From an uncultured Eubacteriales bacterium (GTDB lineage: Bacteria; Bacillota; Clostridia; Oscillospirales; Butyricicoccaceae): a DNA stretch of 64,000 bases. The notes beneath the pieces were generated by a model, which saw nothing but the letters and a program-made list of their open reading frames with translations, had not been told where the DNA came from and searched no databases. Shown here piece by piece: positions 57,576 to 64,000 of this stretch (position 1 is its first letter; every line of letters starts with the position of its first letter). The stretch lies in contig CAJUIK010000001.1 in assembly GCA_910585875.1 (NCBI GenBank), positions 81,539-145,538 of the forward strand, written 5' to 3'. A program made the position numbers and the translations under genes.

Positions 57576-58088
57576 ATGGCGAAACGACTGATTCTTTATG
57601 ATTTTGGCCCGGAAGACCGAGGGGCGGAGGGGCAGATCCAGGAGGATTTCTATTTTCCCGTCCAGCCCATGGTGGAGCGGTGCCTGGGCTGCTTCGGCTG
57701 CTGGGTGCAGACGCCGGGGCGCTGCGCGATACAGGATCGGGCCTCGGTTTTGCCCCAGCAGATGAAACGCTGCGACCAATGGATTATCATATCCCCTGTG
57801 TTATACGGCGGGTATTCCCTCTGCGTCAAAGCCGCCTTGGAGCGGTGTCTGGGATATATGCTGCCTTATCTGCGGATCGTTCAGGGGAGGATGCGCCATC
57901 AGCTCCGGTATCCCGACCATGTTTTCCAGCTTCAGGCCTATTTTTATGGCCCCTGTTCGCCGAAGGAGCGGGAGCTTGCCCAGCGGCTGGTCGGCTCCAA
58001 CGGAAAGAATTTGGGCGCCGCGCAATGCCGCGCCGGTTTTTTTGACGGGGCGGACCAAGTCAAGGAGGCCATAGGATGCAAATTTTAA
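57576..58088 (+). CDS. Flavodoxin-like NAD(P)H-dependent oxidoreductase, first of a pair
   Basis: A 170-residue flavodoxin-fold protein. The CLGCFGCWVQTPGRCAIQD block (about residues 36-54) is the cysteine-rich motif seen in iron-sulfur flavoproteins and NADPH-dependent FMN reductases, followed by SPVLYGGYSLCVKAALERCLGY, the FMN phosphate/ring region. The usual N-terminal GSPR phosphate loop is replaced by LILYDFGPEDRG. GGGAGAGGCGCTGCGA precedes the ATG. It overlaps the next gene by 13 nt. Redox partner unknown. Confidence 0.8.
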   Translation: MAKRLILYDFGPEDRGAEGQIQEDFYFPVQPMVERCLGCFGCWVQTPGRCAIQDRASVLPQQMKRCDQWIIISPVLYGGYSLCVKAALERCLGYMLPYLRIVQGRMRHQLRYPDHVFQLQAYFYGPCSPKERELAQRLVGSNGKNLGAAQCRAGFFDGADQVKEAIGCKF

Positions 58089-58708
58089 CCTTGTGCGGCA
58101 GCCCTCGCTTTGGCAAGGGGCCCGAGAAATGCAGCTCTTTGTACTTGTCTGAACAGCTGAACCGGCGCCTGGGGCCGGGCTGGACGATGCAGATAGAAGC
58201 GGCCAACCCGGCTCGGGACCTGGACGAATTGGCCCGACGGCTGGCCGGCGTCCAGCGGCTGGTTTTGGCCTTTCCGCTTTACGTCGATTCCATTCCTGCC
58301 GGCCTGCTGGAGACTTTGGCCGGGCTGGAGGAGCGGTTGGCCGGCCGGCCGGGGTTGGATCAGATTCCGGTTTATTTCATCGTCAACTGCGGGTTTTTCG
58401 AGGCGGTCCACAATGAATTGGCTGTTGAAATGGCAGAACTCTGGCGGAAAAACTGCGGCTTTGGCCCGGGAAGGGCTTTGGCGGCGGGCGGCGGCGAGAT
58501 GCGCCAGGCGCCTATGGGCCGGGGGCCTTTGAAGACCTTGGGCAAAAGCCTGGACGCCCTTGCCCAGGATATTGCGGCGGGCAGAAGCGGCCCAACCCTG
58601 TGGGCTCAGCCGGATTTCCCCCGGGCGCTCTACCAGCTGGCCGGCAACCTGGATTTTCGCAGACAGGCTCAAAAAAACGGACTGACGCCCCGGCAAATGA
58701 AACAATAG
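58076..58708 (+). CDS. Flavodoxin-fold protein, second of a pair
   Basis: A 210-residue protein. The N-terminal ILTLCGSPRFGKGPEKCSS is the FMN-phosphate loop missing from its upstream neighbour, and the LVLAFPLYVDSIPAGLLETL and VYFIVNCGFFEAVHN blocks fit the NADPH-dependent FMN reductase family. The C-terminal 50 residues are basic (LDFRRQAQKNGLTPRQMKQ). Translationally coupled to the first gene. The two may form a heterodimer, since one lacks the phosphate loop and the other the cysteine motif. Confidence 0.8.
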   Translation: MQILTLCGSPRFGKGPEKCSSLYLSEQLNRRLGPGWTMQIEAANPARDLDELARRLAGVQRLVLAFPLYVDSIPAGLLETLAGLEERLAGRPGLDQIPVYFIVNCGFFEAVHNELAVEMAELWRKNCGFGPGRALAAGGGEMRQAPMGRGPLKTLGKSLDALAQDIAAGRSGPTLWAQPDFPRALYQLAGNLDFRRQAQKNGLTPRQMKQ

Positions 58709-58770
58709 GGAAACCGCCCCCAAGCGGCCTTTGCGAGAGGGCTGTTTGTCAGAGCAGAGAAAGTATAAAA

Positions 58771-58808
58771 AAACAGAGGCGCGGTTTTGCAAAACCGCGC
58801 CTCTGTTT
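58771..58808. terminator. Perfect 38-bp palindromic bidirectional terminator
   Basis: AAACAGAGGCGCGGTTTTG-C-type symmetric sequence whose halves are exact complements, ending in TTT on both strands. It separates the convergent flavodoxin-fold operon and tautomerase gene. Confidence 0.88.
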
Positions 58809-58818
58809 GGCTGTGGGT

Positions 58819-59022
58819 TCAGTCTTTTGTTCCGTTGACCTCGTCCCAGCGGAAGACGCCGCCGTGGCAATAGTCCTCCGGCTTCATATCCCGCAGTACC
58901 ACGCTGACAGCCTCTGGGCGGACGCCCAGGGAGCCCACGACCGCCTCTGTCACCTTTTGGCAAAGCAGGCGTTTTTGGTCCACAGCGCGGCCCTCAAACA
59001 GTTCAATCGTCACTTTCGGCAT
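58819..59022 (-). CDS. 4-oxalocrotonate tautomerase family protein
   Basis: A 67-residue tautomerase-superfamily protein. The catalytic proline directly follows the start methionine (MPKVTIELFEGRAVDQKRLL), and VSVVLRDMKPEDYCHGG matches the conserved second half with an arginine at the active-site position. AGAGGAGAAAACACT precedes the ATG. The substrate is unknown; most clostridial members are uncharacterised. Confidence 0.88.
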   Translation of the reverse strand: MPKVTIELFEGRAVDQKRLLCQKVTEAVVGSLGVRPEAVSVVLRDMKPEDYCHGGVFRWDEVNGTKD

Positions 59023-59101
59023 AGTGTTTTCTCCTCTCTTTATTGGCGGCGGACGCCGCCGGCTTTTATCGGGGCGGGCTGACGAGCCAGCATCTCCGGC
59101 C

Positions 59102-59596
59102 TTATGACTGCCGGCTTTGGCGGAAGGCTTTGTAGGCCTCGAAAGTCATGACGTCGTTGGACCGCAGATGAGCTTCCACCAGGCCCTGCTGGTCTTTGGA
59201 AAACACCAGGTTGCGTTCGCTGGCAGCCAGATGGGCCCGGAGACGGATCTTTTTTTCCGAATAGGGTTCGATATCATAGTAGAAAATCTTGGCCCAGGGG
59301 GTGGGCATGACATTGCACAAAATCCCCTCTTTGGAAAGGCCGCTGGGCGTGACGGCGATCAGCGCCACCCCCAAGACCGTGCAGACGTTGAAGGCCGCGG
59401 TATAGGATGTGAATTTCCCTTGGCTGGCCTGCCAGACCACGACGGCGCATAGGATAACCAGGGCGACCAGCCGGGCGGGCACGGCGCCGCGGACCACCAG
59501 CTGTTTGCGGAATTGGAAAAAGCGTGCGACCAGATAGAGATCGAAGGCGGCGATCAGGATAATCAGGCCGCTGTCCAGCGTCAAATCAAACGGCAT
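59102..59596 (-). CDS. Membrane protein of unknown function
   Basis: A 164-residue protein with an N-terminal helix (about 10-25), two helices near 42-60 and 70-85, and a cytosolic C-terminal half (KEGILCNVMPTPWAKIFYYDIEP, RLRAHLAASERNLVFSKDQQG) resembling the membrane-linked PH-like domains of uncharacterised Firmicutes proteins such as DUF5673. The ATG at 59596 is chosen over a TTG two codons earlier because AAAGGAGC lies 8 nt before it. Function unknown. Confidence 0.7.
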   Translation of the reverse strand: MPFDLTLDSGLIILIAAFDLYLVARFFQFRKQLVVRGAVPARLVALVILCAVVVWQASQGKFTSYTAAFNVCTVLGVALIAVTPSGLSKEGILCNVMPTPWAKIFYYDIEPYSEKKIRLRAHLAASERNLVFSKDQQGLVEAHLRSNDVMTFEAYKAFRQSRQS

Positions 59597-59644
59597 AAAC
59601 AATAGCTCCTTTTTTCATGATGGTTTTTCTATATAGAATTTCGG

Positions 59645-60019
59645 TTATTTGGCGGCGGCGAAGCGATAGGCTTCGTCCAGCCAAGCCAGCAGCTCCTGGT
59701 CCACGTCCTCGGGCGTCAGCAGCAGGACGTGATGGGTCCAGCGGTTGGGGTAGGGCTCCACAGCCTGGGCCACCCGAGGGCTTTCTTTTCGATAGGGCAG
59801 GCTGAAGGACGCCAGCAGATAATTCGCCGGCCAGCCCTTGACCCGCCGCCAAGGCGGGGAGGCCATGGCGAACATCCGGCGGTTATAAAAGGAAATCTGG
59901 GTTTTGGATTGTTTGACGCGGAGATCCGGGTAAGCGGCTTCTAACCGGTCTTTCAGCGCCTGATACATGGGGATAGAAGCGGGAAACTCGCTGAAAAACA
60001 ACAGTTCGTCCTCCGTCAT
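59645..60019 (-). CDS. DUF5655-like small protein
   Basis: A 124-residue cytosolic protein: VKQSKTQISFYNRRMFAMASPP, LLASFSLPYRKESPRVAQAVEPYPNRWTHHVLL (in pieces), and ELLAWLDEAYRFAAAK at the end. The pattern agrees with the DUF5655/uncharacterised small-domain family. The start at 60019 has AAAGGAGGCGGCGCC upstream; a longer in-frame extension to 60319 crosses the divergent promoter and is not coding. Confidence 0.82.
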   Translation of the reverse strand: MTEDELLFFSEFPASIPMYQALKDRLEAAYPDLRVKQSKTQISFYNRRMFAMASPPWRRVKGWPANYLLASFSLPYRKESPRVAQAVEPYPNRWTHHVLLLTPEDVDQELLAWLDEAYRFAAAK

Positions 60020-60119
60020 GGCGCCGCCTCCTTTGGATGGGATACTGGAATTATAACAGCTTTTCCCCACATTCGCAATCCTTCCGCTTTTCCTTTGGCG
60101 GAAAGGGGCAAATATCGCG

Positions 60120-60148
60120 TTGAAGCGCGGGGGAAAAAATGATACAAT
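60120..60148 (+). promoter_or_regulatory. Promoter of the alpha/beta hydrolase gene
   Basis: TTGAAG (60120-60125), 17 nt, TACAAT (60143-60148). It is followed by a leader of about 148 nt. Confidence 0.65.
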
Positions 60149-60154
60149 GTCCGC

Positions 60155-60302
60155 AGGACATTTCCCGGAAATCGAAACAATAGAAGGGGTCCCCGGAAAA
60201 TCGGAATGGATTTTGGGGAATTTTTTGGAGAGCCCCTTGGGCGCTTCATGATAGGAAAGGGGGGCTCCCAAAACCCTGCGGGTTTTTGGGGGGCGATGGG
60301 AT
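60155..60302 (+). promoter_or_regulatory. Structured 5' leader of the alpha/beta hydrolase gene
   Basis: About 148 nt without a reading frame. It contains several stems: GTCC/GGAC at 60149-60159, GGGG/CCCC pairings near 60215-60236, and CCCAAAACCC/GGGTTTTTGGG at 60267-60290. The last hairpin sits between GGAAAGGGGGG (60254-60264) and the ATG at 60303. No known riboswitch consensus was recognised. Confidence 0.4.
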
Positions 60303-61064
60303 ATGACGATTGACATCAACGGCTTGGCGGTGGATTATATCGACCAGGGGCAGGGGCCGACGATTTTGCTGCTCCATGGCTGGGCTGCGCCTATCGAGGC
60401 GTACCGGCGGATTATCGACAAACTTTCGGTCAAATACCGGGTGCTGGTGCCCCAGATGCCGGGCAGCGGCAAAACGCCGGAGCCGCCGGCGCCCATGACG
60501 ATTGAGGATTATGTGTCCTTCACAGCGGCTTTTTGCCGGGCGGTGGGGGTGGAGGAGTGTATTTTGATGGGCCACAGCAACGGGGGGCGGGTGATCCTCT
60601 CTCTGCTGGCCCGGCAGGATCCGCCGGTGCGCTGCAAAAAGGTTGTGCTCGTCGATTCCGCCGGCGTGCTTCCCAAGCGGCCCGCCAGCTATTATGTGAA
60701 AGTCTATTCCTATAAGCTGGCCCGCAGGCTGGCGAACAACCGGCTGACGAGGCCTCTGTTCGGCGGGGTCTATGAATCCATGCGGCAGAAGCGGGGCAGC
60801 GCCGATTACCGCAACGCCTCCGAGGTGATGAAAAAGACCTTGGTCAACCTGGTGAATTTGGATTTGACGCCGCTGATGCCCCAGGTGCGGCAGAACGTGC
60901 TGCTGATTTGGGGGGACCAAGATCAGGACACCCCTCTCTGGGCCGGCAAGACGATGGAGGAAAAACTGCCTGAAAGCGGATTGGCCGTGATTCAGAACGC
61001 CGGCCACTTCCCCTTTGCCGATAACTGGCCCCAATTTTCCGCCGTATTAGACGCCTTCCTATAG
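60303..61064 (+). CDS. Alpha/beta hydrolase
   Basis: A 253-residue alpha/beta-hydrolase. Oxyanion region LLLHGWAAP, nucleophile Ser92 in GHSNGG, acid in LIWGDQDQDTP, and the catalytic histidine in NAGHFPFADNW. No signal peptide. The ATG at 60303 follows a G-rich stretch (GGGGGGCGATGGGAT) that may serve as the ribosome site if the upstream hairpin does not form. Substrate unknown. It precedes the MurF-like and Ddl genes but by 180 nt, so they are not clearly one operon. Confidence 0.92.
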   Translation: MTIDINGLAVDYIDQGQGPTILLLHGWAAPIEAYRRIIDKLSVKYRVLVPQMPGSGKTPEPPAPMTIEDYVSFTAAFCRAVGVEECILMGHSNGGRVILSLLARQDPPVRCKKVVLVDSAGVLPKRPASYYVKVYSYKLARRLANNRLTRPLFGGVYESMRQKRGSADYRNASEVMKKTLVNLVNLDLTPLMPQVRQNVLLIWGDQDQDTPLWAGKTMEEKLPESGLAVIQNAGHFPFADNWPQFSAVLDAFL

Positions 61065-61109
61065 TCGGGAGGCTCAATCAAACGCGCGCCCGAAGGCGTA
61101 TTGTGAGCG

Positions 61110-61215
61110 AACTGGCGGGAGGCGAGGCTTTTTGCGCCAAAGGCCGCCGGCGCCAATGCCCAAGGCGGGCGGAGCGCCCAGCCTCGTAGTACGTTCGTCG
61201 GTGCGGCCCGACCGG
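61110..61215 (+). repeat. Leader element before the MurF-like gene, related to the gyrA leader block
   Basis: Contains GGCTTTTTGCGCCAAAGGCC and CTCGTAGTACGTTCGTCGGTG. The latter matches TTCGCAGTATGCCCGTCGGCG before gyrA at 15 of 21 positions, all six differences being C/T. It has a long imperfect hairpin (GAGGC...GCCTC). Confidence 0.35.
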
Positions 61216-61246
61216 CGGGGGTTTCGCGGAAATGGAGGAAAGAACG

Positions 61247-62809
61247 ATGATTCAGAAGCTAATATTTTTGTTGGCTGCGCTGGCGGCGGCTGGAGTCAGC
61301 GCCATACGCTTTGTGCATATGCTCCAGCTCAGCTCCTATCAGTTTGGCCAATATAAGCGGTATCTGCAAACAAACGCCAACGCTGCTTTTGGGCTCCGGC
61401 GGGCCGAGGCGCTGCTGGCCCTGCTCCCTTGGGTTTTGCCCCAGGCGAGGGGGGAGGCCCTGGTCTATTGCGCCGCGGTCTTTTTGGGATATGCCGTTCT
61501 CAACCGACCCCGAAAGGCCAAAAAGCCCCTGGTTTATACCGCCCGGGTCAAGCGGCTGTTGGCGACTTTGGCTCTGCTGAATTTGGCGGCCGCGGCCCCT
61601 ACGTTCCTTCGGCCCGATTGGGGCGGCGGGGTTTTCGGCCTGGCGCTGTTTTTGGAGCCGCTGCTGGTCGCCCTGGCCAACTGGCTGAATACGCCTGTGG
61701 AAAAGGCTATTGCCAACCGGTATGTGGAAGACGCCCGCCGGCGGCTGGCCGCCATGCCAGAGCTGACGGTGATCGGCGTTACCGGCAGCTTTGGCAAAAC
61801 CAGCACCAAGTATTTTCTGCACACATTGCTTTCCACAAAATACAACGTGTTGATGACCCCGGGCAACTATAACACCACGTTGGGGGTGGTGCGCGCTGTG
61901 CGGGAGCAGCTTTCGCCCACCCACCAGATTTTCCTGTGCGAGATGGGCGCCCGGCATCCGGGGGATATCAAGGAAATCTGCGATCTGGTCCGCCCCCAGT
62001 ACGGCGTGATCACCGCCGTGGGCGAACAGCATCTGGAGAGCTTCGGCACAGTGGAAAACATCGCCGACACCAAATTTGAGCTGTACGACGCCATTCCCCC
62101 AGAGGGCAAGGTCTTTTTGAATTTTGACAACTCCGTCATCCGGGAAAAGGCGGAGGCCAAGGGAGGCAAGCAGATCGTCTGCTATGGCTTGGAGGGCCGG
62201 CGGGATTATCTGGCTTCGGAGATCGCCGTCACCGCCGGCGGCACGGAATTCACCATGACGGCGCCGGACGGCCAAAGCCTGCGTTACCGCACCCGTTTGC
62301 TGGGCGAGCACAATGTGCAGAATATCGCCGCCGCCGTCGCCGTCTGCCATCAGCTGGGCATTTCCCTGGAGCAGCTGGCGCCCGCCGTCCGGCGGCTGGA
62401 ATCCGCCCCCCACCGGATGCAGATGATCCGGGGCGGCGGCGCTTATACCGTCATTGACGACGCCTACAACTCCAACCCCAAGGGCGCCGAGGCGGCGCTG
62501 CGCACCCTTTCCATGTGCCAGGGCCTGCGGATTTTGGTGACGCCGGGCATGGTGGAGCTGGGGGAAAAGGAATTTGAGCTGAATTTTGAATTTGGCAGGC
62601 AGGCGGCCGCTTGCTGCGATTACGCGGCCTTGGTCAACCCCCGCCAGGCGGAGCCCATCCGCCAGGGGATGCTGGAAGCCGGGTTCCCGCCGGAAAAGCT
62701 GATGGTGGCCGACACCCTTCAGCAGGCGCTGGCCTTCGCGCAGACCTGCGGCCAGCTGGGCCAGCCCCGGTTCGTGCTGCTGGAAAACGATTTGCCGGAC
62801 AACTATTAG
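61247..62809 (+). CDS. Membrane-anchored Mur ligase family protein (MurF-like)
   Basis: A 520-residue protein. Residues 1-150 are hydrophobic, with about four membrane helices, in place of the soluble UDP-binding domain of ordinary MurF. From residue 172 it has the Mur ligase core: ATP loop VTGSFGKTSTK (179-188), NYNTTLGVVRAVRE, MGARHPGDI, VGEQHLESFG, and the C-terminal VIDDAYNSNPKGAEAALRTL and VTPGMVELGEKE blocks characteristic of MurF, which adds D-Ala-D-Ala to UDP-MurNAc-tripeptide. GGAGGAAAGAACG precedes the ATG at 61247. It is followed 217 nt later by the D-Ala-D-Ala ligase, the enzyme that makes its substrate. Confidence 0.85.
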   Translation: MIQKLIFLLAALAAAGVSAIRFVHMLQLSSYQFGQYKRYLQTNANAAFGLRRAEALLALLPWVLPQARGEALVYCAAVFLGYAVLNRPRKAKKPLVYTARVKRLLATLALLNLAAAAPTFLRPDWGGGVFGLALFLEPLLVALANWLNTPVEKAIANRYVEDARRRLAAMPELTVIGVTGSFGKTSTKYFLHTLLSTKYNVLMTPGNYNTTLGVVRAVREQLSPTHQIFLCEMGARHPGDIKEICDLVRPQYGVITAVGEQHLESFGTVENIADTKFELYDAIPPEGKVFLNFDNSVIREKAEAKGGKQIVCYGLEGRRDYLASEIAVTAGGTEFTMTAPDGQSLRYRTRLLGEHNVQNIAAAVAVCHQLGISLEQLAPAVRRLESAPHRMQMIRGGGAYTVIDDAYNSNPKGAEAALRTLSMCQGLRILVTPGMVELGEKEFELNFEFGRQAAACCDYAALVNPRQAEPIRQGMLEAGFPPEKLMVADTLQQALAFAQTCGQLGQPRFVLLENDLPDNY

Positions 62810-62984
62810 AGCGGCCCCTTCTTTGAAGAGGGGGCGGCAGCCCGAAGCCTTCGCCGGCTTGGAAGAGCGGGCGCGGCGTCGGACAGGCAAAAGGACGGGT
62901 TTTGTTGGGCTGCGGCAGGCTCATTGCAGATAACGGCGGCGAATTGCTGAGAAAATATAGACAAAAAGACGATTAAATTAAAAT

Positions 62985-62999
62985 AATACTATAAGTATT
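62985..62999. promoter_or_regulatory. Palindrome AATACT-ATA-AGTATT upstream of ddl (candidate operator)
   Basis: A 6-bp perfect inverted repeat with a 3-bp centre in an AT-rich stretch 28 nt before the ddl start, next to a poor promoter-like sequence (TAGACA at 62958). Its position suggests a regulator site. The rest of 62810-63026 shows a GC-rich hairpin after the upstream stop and no gene. Confidence 0.35.
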
Positions 63000-63026
63000 T
63001 TTATTTTCCAGATAGGAGCGGATAAG

Positions 63027-64000
63027 ATGAAAATTAGAGTGGGCGTATTTTTCGGGGGCAAAAGCGTGGAGCATGAGGTGTCGGTGATTTCCGCCATGCA
63101 GGCCATCGCGGCCTTGGACCAGCAGAAATATCAGGCTGTGCCCATTTACATTACCAAGGACAATCAATTTTACACCGGGGAGCACCTGGGGCAAATTGAG
63201 TCATATAAGGACATCCCCGGCGCGCTGAAGCGGGCCGCCCGGGTGACGCTGGTGGGCGGGCAGAATACCGCCGTTTTACAGTGTTACCCGCCTAAAAAGC
63301 TGGGCGCCAGCCGGATAGGGGAAATCGACGTGATTTTGCCCGTGACCCACGGCACCAATGTGGAGGACGGCGCGCTGCAAGGATTTTTTGAATATCTGAA
63401 TATCCCTTACGCCGGCTGCGACGTCTGCGCTTCGGCGGCGGGTATGGATAAATGGGTGATGAAATCCCTGTTCCAAAGCGCCGGCCTGCCGGTGGTGGAG
63501 GGGGCGCTGGTTTCCAAGAAGCATTGGTTTGACAGCCCCCAGAGCCAGATGGAGCGCATTGAGCAAATCTGCGGCGGCTACCCGATTATAGTCAAGCCGG
63601 TGAACCTGGGCAGCAGCATCGGCATCGGCAAGGCCCGGGATCGGGCCCAGCTGGAGGAGGCCATGGAGGACGCTTTCAGCTACGCCGGCCGGGTGCTGGC
63701 GGAAAAATGCGTGGAGAACCTGCGGGAAATCAACTGCTCGGTGCTGGGGGACTTGGACGAATGCCAGGCTTCTGTCTGCGAAGAGCCGCTGAACGCCACC
63801 GATATTTTGACTTTTGGCGACAAATACGAAAGCGGGGGAGGCAAGGGGGGATCCAAGGGCATGGAAAGCCTGAGCCGCCGGATTCCCGCCGATCTGCCGG
63901 AGCAAACCGCCCGCCAAATCCAGGGGCTGGCTATAGAAGCTTTTCAGGCCATTAATGGCTGCGGCGTGGCCCGGGTGGATTTTATGATGGACGGCAAGAC
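63027..64000 (+). CDS. ddl: D-alanine--D-alanine ligase, 3' end outside the window
   Basis: The first 324 codons of an ATP-grasp ligase that makes D-Ala-D-Ala for peptidoglycan. N-terminal VFFGGKSVEHEVSVISA includes the D-Ala1-binding glutamate; IIVKPVNLGSSIGIG is the ATP/serine loop; LTFGDKYESGGGKGGSKGM is the omega-loop region, retaining the KY pair of D-Ala-D-Ala ligases (VanA/VanB differ here), so D-Ala rather than D-lactate is inferred. The final residues CGVARVDFMMDGK reach the C-terminal Mg-binding domain, which continues past the edge. GATAGGAGCGGATAAG precedes the ATG. Confidence 0.95.
   Translation, partial: MKIRVGVFFGGKSVEHEVSVISAMQAIAALDQQKYQAVPIYITKDNQFYTGEHLGQIESYKDIPGALKRAARVTLVGGQNTAVLQCYPPKKLGASRIGEIDVILPVTHGTNVEDGALQGFFEYLNIPYAGCDVCASAAGMDKWVMKSLFQSAGLPVVEGALVSKKHWFDSPQSQMERIEQICGGYPIIVKPVNLGSSIGIGKARDRAQLEEAMEDAFSYAGRVLAEKCVENLREINCSVLGDLDECQASVCEEPLNATDILTFGDKYESGGGKGGSKGMESLSRRIPADLPEQTARQIQGLAIEAFQAINGCGVARVDFMMDGK

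Overview
The window is a GC-rich chromosomal segment of a Gram-positive anaerobe, most likely a gut clostridium of the Oscillospirales. Four things point there. The origin cluster has the Firmicutes order dnaA, dnaN, S4-domain yaaA, recF, remB-like, gyrB, gyrA. The V-type ATPase operon has the Enterococcus/Clostridia order. There is an oxygen-sensitive double-cubane-cluster reductase with its activase, and an IscS/IscU pair without other isc genes. The species cannot be named from sequence alone.

Layout. 1-4.7 kb: the end of an amidohydrolase gene, small membrane and unknown genes, an AT-rich secreted cysteine-containing protein, an MscS channel, and a 23-residue peptide translationally coupled to a small membrane protein. 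4.7-10 kb: a zinc-ribbon acyltransferase, an S9 peptidase, and a MalY-type aminotransferase fused to a redoxin domain. 10-17 kb, minus strand: an ABC exporter with a coiled-coil FtsX permease, a VanR/VanS-type two-component system and a VanY-type D,D-carboxypeptidase. 17-21 kb: a glycosyltransferase-CsaB fusion divergent from a polysaccharide flippase. 21-30 kb: a nine-gene V-type ATPase whose rotor protein carries the sodium-site residues. 30-37 kb: RidA, a TraX-like protein, an AEC transporter, Rpe, PPDK and MnmA.

37.2-47.9 kb is the replication origin region. A leader repeat of about 150 nt occurs twice in tandem between the dnaA promoter and dnaA, and once on the other strand between the mnmA promoter and mnmA. 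Between dnaA and dnaN lies a textbook unwinding region: DnaA boxes, a short GC spacer, CTA trios and an AT-rich stretch. gyrB, a PspC-domain gene, gyrA and rnhA follow. 48-64 kb: IscS/IscU, unknown and housekeeping genes, a YbaK/YdcF pair, a large serine hydrolase, an HxlR remnant ending in a palindrome with a perfect DnaA box, the double-cubane reductase operon, two flavodoxin-fold genes, small DUF genes, an alpha/beta hydrolase with a structured leader, a membrane-anchored MurF-like ligase, and a D-Ala-D-Ala ligase cut by the window edge.

Cell-envelope functions dominate the accessory parts: VanRSY, the ABC exporter, CsaB, the flippase, MurF-like and Ddl. The least explained signals are the leader repeats around oriC, a 27-nt hairpin placed exactly between a Shine-Dalgarno sequence and its start codon, the peptide/membrane-protein pair, and the truncated regulator capped by a DnaA-box palindrome. 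No rRNA, tRNA, CRISPR array, prophage or insertion sequence was seen.
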